The notes under the pieces are model-generated. The model was not told the DNA's origin, did not search any database, and saw nothing but the letters and a program-made list of their open reading frames with translations. Made by a program: the position numbers and the translations under genes. DNA of 64,000 nt from Ochromonas danica (Eukaryota; Sar; Chrysophyceae; Chromulinales; Chromulinaceae): positions 62,001-126,000 of the forward strand of contig VKHL01000067.1 in assembly GCA_015146655.1 (NCBI GenBank), read 5' to 3'. Positions 1 to 9,474 of this stretch are shown piece after piece; position 1 is the first letter of the stretch; every line of letters begins with the position of its first letter.

Positions 1-441
1 CACTTGAACACTGTCATGTTCTCTAGGCTTAGGGGCCTTCTCAAGCAGAAACCTGTCCACGTGCTCAGATAAAGACCGCTCCGCGTAGTCTGGATGTGAA
101 GCGCGCAGGTCTTTCATGTGGTGGCGTTTGTCGAGAGAGAGCAGCGCCCATCGCGTGGCATCCACGGCGAAGAGAGGCCAGAGAGCCCAGCCAATGCTTT
201 CGATCTGCTCCAGATCGAGCAAGACCATCCAGATGGGGTAGTCCAGGTGGTGGATGGCGCCTCCCTTTAGTCGAGTGTGGGTAGTGCGACCTTCGAAGAC
301 CGCGCACCGATCCAGAGCCTTCCGCAGGCGAGGGCCCAGAGCGAAGCGAAGGGCTACAATGGCGACCAATAGAAGCACGAAGAGAAGAAAGGCTCCCAAA
401 GTGCACAGAACAGTGAGTAACACAGTCATTGCATCCATCAT
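1..441 (-). CDS. DUF1365-family membrane protein, 5' part (cut by window edge)
   Basis: An uninterrupted minus-strand frame of 147 codons opens at 441 and is still open at base 1, so the C-terminal part lies outside the window. Residues about 5-33 form one hydrophobic helix (LLTVLCTLGAFLLFVLLLV). It is followed by VFEGRTTHTRL, an aromatic YPIWMVLLDLEQI stretch, a LLSLDKRHHMKD segment, and HVDRFLLEKA. That order resembles DUF1365 proteins, which have an H-rich start, a (Y)RVF-LLDLDEL core, a DRDH-like motif and a terminal helix; in bacteria they often sit beside cyclopropane-fatty-acid synthases. The biochemical function of the family is not established. The gene is divergent from the glycosidase-like gene starting at 685, with 243 bp between starts. 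The family call is from memory and moderate. Confidence 0.6.
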   Translation of the reverse strand, partial: MMDAMTVLLTVLCTLGAFLLFVLLLVAIVALRFALGPRLRKALDRCAVFEGRTTHTRLKGGAIHHLDYPIWMVLLDLEQIESIGWALWPLFAVDATRWALLSLDKRHHMKDLRASHPDYAERSLSEHVDRFLLEKAPKPREHDSVQV

Positions 442-684
442 TATCTCTTGCACTTCTCTTCTCAACACGTCACTCCAACACAAACACCAAACAGAAACGC
501 GTTTGTTTCGTCAATTGAGCCACCGTGGGGAAAACTCGTTTCTTGCCTCGTTTCTCGGCTGCTTGAAGCTGGGTGGAATGGAATGGAATTGCTCAGATCC
601 AGCTGAGCCATCTCATCTGTCCACCTCTGAAGCTTGGCCCTGACCTCCTCCTAGTCCCTCCTAGCCTGTCTTGTTTCTCACTTA

Positions 685-2356
685 ATGGCTCGCATTTTCT
701 TCTCTTTCATTGTGGCCTTCCTCGCTGTGGCCTCGTGGTGGCCAATTGACTTTGTGGCTGGCGACAAGGGCAGCTGTCAGTTCGCACACCTCTTTGACTG
801 CAAAGACTTCCTTCAGTCCCCTCAACGCGTTCAAGACTATCTTGACAACGTGATGAAGTGGGAGGGCGAGTTCGCCCAGCCTGGCGTGGGCTACGATCCG
901 CTCTCTGGCCACACCTACGATGGTCACCCCATTGACTACCAGACTGGCGAGCTCTATGGCGAACCCCATCTATTCTCTGCGCCAAGCAAGGAGAGCATTC
1001 ACGTGGCCTTGCTGGCCTTGGCCATCGATGGCAATGCTAACGCGTTGCGCTTCGTGGGCGGCCTCGACAAGGCCTTGTCTCTTCTGCAGCTCAAGATCAA
1101 CGGATATGAGCGATTCAACGCTCGCTATCCTGGATATGGCTGCTTTACTCCCTGGGTAGGCTTTGACTCGGAGGGAATCCTGCCCCTGGAGTCGTGGTCC
1201 ACGCCCTTCTACAAGGTGCCGGGTCTGGACAACGGCGAATGGTTCTGGGCTCTCTACGCGGTCGCTCACGTACTGAAAGCGAAGTACAGTCAAACTCACG
1301 GTTCTCTTGCTGAGCAATACACCGCCTGGGTGGACTGCCAGAAGGCCAACGCCAAGACGATCTTCTACCGAGGCGGCGGCAACGTGTCAGCCACCGTCAA
1401 TATCAAGAACGCCTTCGTCAGTCCCACTCCCTCCAACTACTTCCAAGGAGATGGCTATCTCAATGACCCATATGAGGGAGAAACCTTGACTCAGCTTCTC
1501 TATCTCTTCTCTTCCTGGGAGAGCGACGCCGAGAGAGAGGAATTGTGGGTTCAGAAGCGTGCGCTCTTCCAAGCCGTCAACTACACTCTTCCCAAGGGAG
1601 CTGTAGGAGATAGCGAGAAGACCGTGACTGTGCAACAAGGCTATTGGTTCTCTTCCCATGAGCAGTGGAAGCTTCTCTTGTTGCCGTACCTTTCCCCCGA
1701 GCTCCCTCTGGTGCGTAAAGTCTTCTTGAACGCGGAAAAGGTGACCCAACAGATATGATTACTATTGTTATCATCCTTACTGTGTTAGTAACTCGTTGTT
1801 CATTCAACAATCGCTGTAGGTTCGTACCTGGGATGCACGGCTGAATGATCTGCCGGGTTTGATGGCCTCAATCAACGATGTCACTGATGGCTCGCAGGAT
1901 ATTCCAGATTACGCCAGTGCCTGTGGAATTGCCTCTGTGGCTTCGCAAGAGATAGAGCGTCGCGACTTGCTCACTCCCTATGGCTCGTATGCAATTTTCC
2001 TGCAGGATGTGCCCACTGGTCTCTGTTGGTACAACAACATGCTGCGCGGTCCTCGCATGCAGAGTCGCTATGGTTCTACGGAAGCGATTAATGCCAACAG
2101 CACTGAAATATCTCCGCTGACTACCTGGGATAGTAAGATCACGACTGTGTTGGCCATGAATGGTGGCTTGGGTGAAGTCAGTGCTCGCGCTCTGAAAGCG
2201 GATGGCGTCTATAAGGCCTTTGTGGAAGTGGTTGCCCGTGAGCATCGTCTTCTATTTGGTTCCCTTGATAAGGTATTGGGCGAGGAAGTGCCTCTGGCCT
2301 TACCTGGTCAACAGCTCTCCCAGGCAGCGCTACAAGACTGGGACATCTCCTGCTAA
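685..2356 (+). CDS. Secreted glycoside-hydrolase-like protein (possibly endo-beta-1,2-glucanase type)
   Basis: Two exons, 685-1740 and 1820-2356, joined in phase 0 across a 79-bp GT-AG intron, give about 530 residues. Residues 1-25 look like a secretion signal (hydrophobic FFSFIVAFLAVASWW ending near VAG). The body is rich in Trp, Tyr and Gly with helices suggestive of an alpha/alpha barrel, and has short acidic-aromatic motifs typical of sugar-binding clefts: FTPWVGFDSEGI, DNGEWFWALYAV, DGYLNDPYEGE and WFSSHEQWK. The overall look recalls eukaryotic GH162/GH144-type beta-1,2-glucanases, but I cannot identify the catalytic acid with certainty. Other alpha/alpha-barrel carbohydrate enzymes remain possible. 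The gene is convincing (signal peptide, phase-correct splice, conserved-looking motifs); the enzyme class is tentative. Confidence 0.55.
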
Positions 2357-2830
2357 GACTTCGAATCTATGTATTAACGGCTGCTTTACGACAAATCAGC
2401 GTGATTATAGTTTAGGCGCAAGAAATTAATTATTGGTATGATAAATTAATCTTCAAATGACGCTACAGCTAACAACCCCTCTCATCTCTATTAAGTTAAC
2501 GTTGTTGGTGGTTCCCCGAAAACCGAAAAACGGAAAAGGCGAAAACCAAAACGAAATTGCGAATGCGTCCGTCTGCGTCGTTTCTCCCTCGCAGTGCTGA
2601 GTGGGAAGAGAAGAACATCTCCTTCGTCCTCGACCTCGACCTGCCTCGACTGTGACAGCTCGGGCGCTCCCTGCTTTACTGAAATAGGCTCTTGTGCTCT
2701 ATGCTCTTTGCTCTGGACCGAGTTGGTCACTGATGAAAGCCTTTTAACAACTGCTCCTTCTGCTTGTCCGGACCACTCTTCTTCTGATCGCCTGCTCTCC
2801 AAGTGATCTCTCTTTCCCCCCAAGGAAATC
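2357..2830. other. Intergenic, tandem + strand genes
   Basis: 474 bp between the glycosidase-like gene and the cyclase, presumably holding the 3' end of one and the promoter and 5' leader of the other. A stretch near 2515-2560 is rich in gaaaac/cgaaaa words. Open frames in this segment have no protein-like composition. Confidence 0.6.
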
Positions 2831-4983
2831 ATGTTATTACGAAGTAAGAGCTCGGCTCGCATTTACACTGAAAAGCGCGAGAATGCCACCCCCCGGGAGC
2901 AGGCCGTGGCGTATAGTCAGATGACATGGATGCTGACCTTCAAAGACGCGGGAGACGAGGCCAAGTACCACCAGTCGCTGAAGAACCTCTTCTTCTTCCC
3001 CACCTTCTGGCCGCTCATTGTAGTCTTTATCATCTTCACCTTGAGTCAGAGTGATGTCATTTTGAAGCTGCGCAGCGGGGACGGCTTTCTGGCCGCGAGT
3101 TTTTCGATCAACGCGCTGAACATCATCGTCATCCTCCTCTACACCCTGGCGCAGTTGGTCGACTTCTTCCACAAGTATCTTCCACGGTGGCAGCACAAGT
3201 GGGCGGAGAGAGTTCTGGCTGGTCGGCTAGAGGACCTGATCGTGTTGATGTCCTCCACTGCGCAGGGCGTCTACCAGCTGTCTCTCATCTCCAGAGATCT
3301 CTGCACGGGCTGTGGGACCATGTTCTCTGTGGTAGACTGCGACACACTCAACGAAAAGCATTTCCCCATCAACCAAGCGTTCTTCGCTTTCGTCTCGCTG
3401 CTGATTCTGCCCATTTACTTCAAGAGCATTCAGCGGCACGTCGTGCTGCTTTCTTGGCTCATCCTGACGCTTTTTATCATCGCAGCCTATATTTACGGCA
3501 GATATAAGATGGAGGGCTCGGTGGTGATCTTCATCGTCTTCTTCTTCGTGTCGATCTTGGAGTTCGAGCGATACAAGATGCTGTCCTTCCTGCTCTCGAA
3601 GGAGGCGCTGTCTTACGAGAAAAACAAGCTCTTCCTCATGTCTGAGAAGTCGAAAATCATTGAACGCAAGCTCCACTTGGCTTTAGTTCATCAGATCTTG
3701 CCCCCTAAGGTCGCCGAGCAGATCATCGCGGGCAAGTCGGTCGTGCCCGAGAAGTTCGAGGAAGTGACGATTTTCTTCTCCGACGTGGTGGGCTTCACCA
3801 ACATTTGTGCTCAAGTGGAGCCCGACAAAGTCGTGCGTATGCTAAACGATCTCTACACAGTCATGGACTATTGCACTTCGCTCTTCCCTTTGTACAAGGT
3901 GGAGACCATCGGCGATGCTTACATGGTGAGTGTGGTCACGCTTTGCCTTGCCGTCCCCTTTGATTTGATTGCAGTGTTAACGTGGTCTCTCTGTGTCATT
4001 AGTTGGTCGGTGGACTTCCTACGAAGGATCCTGACCATGCCTCGCACATCGCAAACTTCGCCCTGCTGGTCCAACGGGCTGTGCAAGCCGTCAAATCTCC
4101 AGCGGATGGCTCTCCCTTGCAGATCCGCATCGGTATGCACTCTGGCTCAGTGATGGCTGGTGTGGTAGGAAACCTCATGCCTCGCTATTGCCTCTTTGGA
4201 GATACCGTTAACACTGCGAGTCGTATGGAATCCAACGGTTTGCCCAATCGCATCCATTGCAGCAGTGACACTTATCAACTGCTGCTCAAAACGGGCATGT
4301 TTGATATGGTCCTTCGAGGAGAAATTGAGATAAAAGGTAAAGGATTGATGAGGACTTATTGGTTGGAGCGGGCTAAGGACGAGAACGATAAGGCCAACGC
4401 CATCGCCATCGAGCGCATGGAGGGCATGGTGGCCGAGCTACTTGAGGTCAGTCAGTGCACGCGCTGCATGCTTCTTTCCTTCTAGATGCCGATCGATCTA
4501 ATTCCTTGAATGAAACAGAGTGGCAAAGGACACGAGGACGAGAAGGAGGACTATGAGGAGTATGAAGAGTATGAGGAAGGCGAAGAAACAGCAGATTTGG
4601 AGAAGGAGGCGGGCGAGCACGACCATCCCATCTTCCAAGTCACACAAGGGTCACAGGATGAGGAAGCAGGTAGAGGAGGGGAGAATCGGTTGAGCATGCG
4701 CTCCATTTCTTCGCACAACAACAGCAAAGATGGCAATGGCAATGGCAATCCAGTCTCCACTCCCTCCACTGGCACTGCCAATGGCACTGGCGGGGACCAG
4801 GCGCAGGCGCGAAGCAGTTCTCCTCCTCGGCGGCGCACCTCAACTCGTCTGAAGAGCTCTTCATCTGCCTCTACCACCAATGCCTCCACCTCTTCTCCGG
4901 GCAATCTTTCCAACGCTAGTCCTAGCAAGAGTCGACCTCTTGTGCGCTTCTCACAAGGCGACAAAGTCATCAACAGCAGTGGT

Positions 4984-5023
<40 letters not shown>

Positions 5024-5538
5024 ACATCAAAAACGAACGCTTCTAACCAACTCGTGTCGACTTTTCAGGAGCGAAAATATTGATTGTAGAAGATGTTGAA
5101 ACCCAGCGGAAGATGTTGAAAAAGCGTTTGCAAATGGCTGATTCTTCGTGGGACGTTGCCTTCGCGGTGTCTGGAGAAGACGCTTTGCAGAAGTTGAGGG
5201 CCGCTAAGCTGCACTTTGACGTGGTCTTCGTGGACGAAAACCTCTCGACGAATGATGGTCTGTACGGCCATGAACTAGTACAGGTCATGCGCAACTCCTT
5301 TGGGATGAAGCAGACCGTCATTATCGCGTGCACAGAAGACAAGCAGCGCGCGCAGGAGGCTCTCATGGAAGCAGGTGTTGACTATGTGCTTTCTAAACCT
5401 CCTCCTCCCGCTGCGGAACTCAAGGCGAAGATTGATCTCTTGCTGGGAGCTCGGTTGCGTGCTGCTTCCAATGCTCCCATTGGCTCTGCTAATGAAGGTC
5501 ATCATCTTGATTCCTCCGACCACGTGAACGAGTTCTAG
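2831..5538 (+). CDS. Membrane guanylate cyclase with C-terminal response-regulator receiver domain
   Basis: Four exons (2831-3925, 4003-4446, 4519-4981, 5069-5538) join in consistent phase to give about 823 residues. Residues 50-245 hold about six hydrophobic helices. The class III cyclase domain spans about 305-490: metal aspartates in FFSDVVGF (D318) and IGDAYM (D362), and the transition-state pair in NTASR (N435, R439). The purine-selecting positions are E358 (KVETIGD) and C428 (RYCLFGD), the guanylate cyclase pair; adenylate cyclases have Lys and Asp there. A linker of about 150 residues, acidic and then Ser/Asn-rich, leads to a REC domain from about 669 to 785. That domain has the acidic pair ED (675-676), phospho-acceptor D723 in VVFVDENL, T756 and K777 (SKPP). 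Inference: a phosphorelay may control cGMP synthesis. No histidine kinase is in the window. Confidence 0.88.
4987..5016. repeat. (TC)n microsatellite in cyclase intron 3
   Basis: Fifteen or so TC units lie just inside the 5' splice site of the last intron of the cyclase gene. They could double as a pyrimidine tract, but the functional acceptor is the ttttcag at 5062-5068. Confidence 0.9.
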
Positions 5539-7599
5539 TCCCTTCCCTCACAACTTCTTCACAACTTCTTCACGTCCCAAACCAAACCAAACCAAACCAC
5601 TGCAATATATATTTGTATAAAAGAAGCGCATGTTTGTTTATAGTTGCTGGAACAGATAGATCGTGCAAAGCGAATTGTAGTATAGTTATAGCCGTTGGAC
5701 GGTCGGTCGTTCGGTCGTTCGGTCACAAAGGCTTGTTGTTGTTGTTGTTGTTGTTGCTGGGGATGTGATGCAGGAAAGAGAAGAACGACACGACTCTTCC
5801 TCCTCCTCCTCCTCCTGCAGCAGCAACAATGCCAGCAAGACGCCCTTTCTTATTGCTAATGAATGATTTGTGTTTATGATACTCTCCCTCTCTCTCTGTC
5901 TCATCGCTACTCAGGCTGCTTGTGGATGTTTTTGTGTGTATCGAATCTAAGAGAAAGTCTTCTCATTCACCATTAGACTACATTAGATTAGATTTGACTA
6001 GACTAGGTTAGACTAGATTAGGTTAGACTACATTAGACTACATTAGACTAGACTATTAGACTAGACTACATTAGATTAGACTAGATTAGGTTAGACTACA
6101 TTAGACTAGACTGCATTAGACTACCTATCTAGTCTCTCTCTTTCACACCAACAAAACGTCAATAGTCTAGTCAATACTGTCGTCTAGTCTCGGTGCAAAG
6201 TAGTCTACATTACAATAGCAAATACTATAGTAGTAGTTACATTACATTAGCTTAGACTAGTCATCGTCATCATTATCATACAACAACACTTTGCCAGTCG
6301 CGGCAACTGCCCGCCATGCCGTTAGCTGAAGAGAAGAGAGAGAACAAATCCAAAGCTCATTACAAGTAGAAATAGAGAAGAAGATGTGGAAGGAAGAGAG
6401 GTGAAATACACAAGATTATCTCCATTCAAAGTATAGTATAGCATAGAATAGTATAGCATCGTATAGTATTATACAGTACAGTAAGTAGACTAGACTAGGG
6501 AAGTGCTGTAAGTGAGCAGCAGCGAGTAGTTTAGAATAGTCAGAGAAGAGGAGAAGAGAGAGGCAAAGCAGAAGAAGAAGAAGAATGAGATCGAAGAGCA
6601 AGGAAAACAATAAATGAAATCATAAACAGAATCGAAAAGCCAAGAAGCCAAAGGAACTAATTTAATGAGATAGTCTAGACTATGGCAGGTGGTTCAGTAT
6701 TGGCAGCAGGAATACTGTCAAGTAGCCCGCCACCAAACTCTAACCTAACCTAACTATAGCACAGCACAGCACACTATAGTACAGTAGACTATAGTACACC
6801 ACAGTACAGTAGACTACCTCTCGTCACCGCCACCAGACCAAACGAACAACAAGCAGTTCGTGAGCGAGTCAGTCGGTCAGTCGGTCGATCGGGAAAACAA
6901 AAGCCAATTAATTAATTAATTCATCGGGAGCACTGCACATCCAAAAATACTGAACAAGTCGACTGAGGAGGAACCAGACAGACAGACAGACAATAAGAAG
7001 GAAGAGGCACAGACAGTCCAAGTCTTCTTCGTCTTTGTCGGTGTGTGTTCGTGTGTGTATACTTGTATTTAGTGTATATATTGATGATGTCTTATAGTTC
7101 TTGTCATCATCAATATTCTTCAATAACAGCGCGCAGGGAGGCTCACCACATGATAGCAGAACAATTAAACAAAATAATACTAATATAGCATAATACATTA
7201 TAATAGATATAATACATTATAATCATTATTAAATAGCAAAGAGCTAATCAGCAGTCAAAGTCTCTCTTGTGGTCATACTGTAATGTAACAATACTTCTTC
7301 TTCGATGATTAAACACTTGAAAACACTTCGCCTGATCTGATCTGAGCTGCTCTACTACAGTATGGAGTATATCAAATAGTAAACTCTACCTCATTGATTG
7401 ATTGATTGAAGGCCAGCCAGCAGGGTCACTAACTCCACTAACATGTCCTAGCATAGCATAGATTAGCATAGCCTAGCATGTCATAGCATAGCAAACCTTC
7501 AATTGCTGATTATTGTCTTGTAGAAATAGAAAACAAATTGTAAAATAGCATAACATAGTATAACATAGTGTTCATTCTCTCGTGTATTGGGTGAAAGTG
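5539..7599. other. 2-kb convergent intergenic region made of simple repeats
   Basis: This lies between the 3' ends of the convergent cyclase and kinase genes. It contains triplet runs (gtt)n near 5730-5755 and (tcc)n near 5800-5815, then long stretches of degenerate TAGACTA/ATTAGAC words (about 5975-6260), tagcatagtatag words (about 6425-6490 and 7450-7500) and tagtacag words (about 6765-6815). I see no coding frame with protein-like composition and no RNA gene. Both mature 3' UTRs must lie within it. Confidence 0.7.
5975..6260. repeat. Degenerate TAGACTA-type tandem tract
   Basis: Words such as attagactaca, gactagact and ggttagact recur dozens of times with variable spacing. The tract is TAG-rich on both strands because CTA is the complement of TAG, so it is closed to translation in most frames. 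It is a decayed minisatellite-like tract rather than a perfect array. Confidence 0.75.
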
Positions 7600-9105
7600 T
7601 TAGAAATCGGAAAAGTCTCCAAAGATTCGATTCTTCTTGTTACCGCCGCCGCTGGCATTAGCTTGCTGTCGCCCACTGCCAGTCTTCTCTTCCTCTCCTC
7701 CGCCTCCGCCAGCCACCGTCCCGCCACCCGCCACCACCCAGGGAGTGTCTTCGTACTTAGGGAAGTGGTGGCAATCTCCTGGTCCGTGTATACTAGGCAC
7801 ATAAGGAGGGGGTACTCGGCGATGGTAGATGTCGTCCCACGAGAGGCCGTGGGCTGACGGATCGACAAAGCGCTGGACCTTCACCTGGTCTGCTCCGCTG
7901 AGGCGCTTGGCCAGGTTGGGATGGCAGAGCCCACTAACAAGCTCTCGAGCGAGAGGATCGAAGCCTCGCGGGAAGGCAATGCGTTGCCGCAGAATGCGCA
8001 AGAATATTTCATACGCGCTCTCACCGCCAGGCGCCGCGCCAGTCACGCCAGCGACACCGTCGAGCACCCACGCACAGTCTCCGCCCACACAGGCCCATCT
8101 CGCACCTGCAGAGCTGAAGGGCGTCTTCCCCGTGAGCATCTCATAGAGCAAGACGCCCAAGGCCCACCAGTCGACTTGCGGCCCGTAGCCGTGGGTCAGA
8201 CGACTGTCCAGCTGCTCGGGCGAGAGATAGGCAGGAGTGCCGCAAATAGTGTGCATGCGACCATGCGGCATGGCGCAGTGGCAAGCGAAGCCGAAGTCGA
8301 CGAGCTTGACGTGGCCGTCCTCGTCCAGCAAAAGGTTCTCCGGCTTGAGGTCGCGGAAGACGATCTCTCGGCGCTGAAGATGCTCCAGTCCGCAGAAGAC
8401 CTCCCAGAAGTAGAACTTGGCTTCGGCCACGCTGAGCGTCTTCTTCTTGCGGAGCAGGCGGTGCAGATCTCCGCCAGGCAGGTACTCGAGCAGGAAGAAG
8501 AGGTGCTCGCCGTCCTGCGCGGTGCCCAGCAGCTGCACGGCGAAGGGGAAGGACTGCAGGGACTGCAAGATCTCCTTCTCGTTGCGGATGTGCCGCTCGT
8601 CGTGGTGCTTGACCACGTAGTCCTTGCGCACCTGCTTGACCGCGAAGAACTTCTCCTCGCCGGCTGCGGCCCCCGCGGGGAGGCGAGAGAGTCGAACTGT
8701 TCCCATGAGGCCTCGCCCGATGACTCGCCCGAGCTCGAAGGAAGACAGCGGGGGGCGGTGGAGGCGCGCCTGCTTGACGAGCCACGGCAGCCGCGCGCTG
8801 CAGACCACGCCAGCGCCAGGCCCTCCGCCGCCGCCCTTCAGACTCATGCGGTGCTTGGAGGAAGAAGCGCCAGTGATCGAGCTGTGGCTGAGACTCTTGG
8901 CGGTGAGAGAGGTCGGGATGGGCGAGGTGGGCGGCGCAGGCGCAGGCGGAGGCCCAGGCCCAGAGGTCGGATAGATCGCGCCGGACGGGCGATGAGGCCT
9001 CGCAGGAGACCCGCTCCCTGCGCCCACCCCTCCTGCTCCGCCAGAGGGCGGCGAGGCCGGCAGGCGCAGTTGGTACTTGGATTCTTTGGATGACGACGAG
9101 CCCAT
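7600..9105 (-). CDS. AGC-family protein kinase, PKA/PKG catalytic-subunit type
   Basis: A single exon of 501 residues. The start at 9105 is chosen because it gives MGSSSSKE, a good N-myristoylation signal like that of PKA; 20 upstream in-frame residues lack it. A low-complexity Gly/Pro/Ser segment (about 20-110) precedes the kinase domain, which has GRGLMGTV, K157 (FFAVK), E176 (RNEKE), FRDLKPEN (D252), D270-FG, activation-loop T286 in HTICGTP, and SPEQL in the APE position. An AGC tail follows with GPGDCHHF-KYED, and the protein ends in FGDFSDF, the FxxF hydrophobic motif that closes PKA catalytic subunits. About 30 extra residues (333-362, Gly/Ala/Trp-rich) interrupt the domain after KTPFSS. 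No cyclic-nucleotide-binding domain is fused, so regulation would need a separate subunit. Confidence 0.88.
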   Translation of the reverse strand: MGSSSSKESKYQLRLPASPPSGGAGGVGAGSGSPARPHRPSGAIYPTSGPGPPPAPAPPTSPIPTSLTAKSLSHSSITGASSSKHRMSLKGGGGGPGAGVVCSARLPWLVKQARLHRPPLSSFELGRVIGRGLMGTVRLSRLPAGAAAGEEKFFAVKQVRKDYVVKHHDERHIRNEKEILQSLQSFPFAVQLLGTAQDGEHLFFLLEYLPGGDLHRLLRKKKTLSVAEAKFYFWEVFCGLEHLQRREIVFRDLKPENLLLDEDGHVKLVDFGFACHCAMPHGRMHTICGTPAYLSPEQLDSRLTHGYGPQVDWWALGVLLYEMLTGKTPFSSAGARWACVGGDCAWVLDGVAGVTGAAPGGESAYEIFLRILRQRIAFPRGFDPLARELVSGLCHPNLAKRLSGADQVKVQRFVDPSAHGLSWDDIYHRRVPPPYVPSIHGPGDCHHFPKYEDTPWVVAGGGTVAGGGGGEEEKTGSGRQQANASGGGNKKNRIFGDFSDF

Positions 9106-9474
9106 AGCTGCGCTTATTGGGGGATCATGCTGACAGAACAGACAGAACTGAAATTTAGTTTTCACAATAACAGGAGAACAACAACAATGAAAATCTGGTC
9201 ATTCTTCCCAACTCGATCACACAGAGAATCACTGGGAAGAAATGGGTGGAAGTGGGAAGATTGACAGACATTTGTGGTCATACAGCACACACGTTTCGCC
9301 GAAACACCAGATCTCCAAAACACCAGTTCCAGGTCTCCAGAGCTCCAGAGCTCCAGAGCTCCAGATCTGGGGAAATAGCTGGGTAGGGGATCTTCTGATG
9401 AGGAAGATACAGTGCCAATAGAAATTAGCGCATGAATGATTATTGCTAGCCTCTGCTAACTTTTATTTATATAT
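9106..9474. promoter_or_regulatory. Divergent promoter region between kinase and BEACH genes
   Basis: 369 bp separate the two divergent starts. Near 9320-9368 the decamer-like word ccagagctccag/ccagatct is repeated about five times. An AT-rich stretch (tttatttatatatat, 9461-9475) abuts the BEACH start codon. No coding frame is evident. Confidence 0.45.

Noticed and set aside
254-643. + strand frame of 129 codons near the left edge
   Set aside because: Basic, low-complexity, antisense to the DUF1365-like frame, which has a membrane helix and family motifs.
3187-3507. Out-of-frame + ORF inside the cyclase transmembrane region
   Set aside because: Shadow frame; the overlapping frame has helices continuing into the catalytic domain.
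5686-5904. Short minus frame rich in Thr and Glu
   Set aside because: Encoded by trinucleotide runs in the simple-repeat intergenic region.
7921-9093. Long + strand frame antisense to the kinase
   Set aside because: It mirrors the GC-rich kinase coding strand, has low-complexity Arg/Glu/Val composition, and the opposite strand has all kinase motifs.
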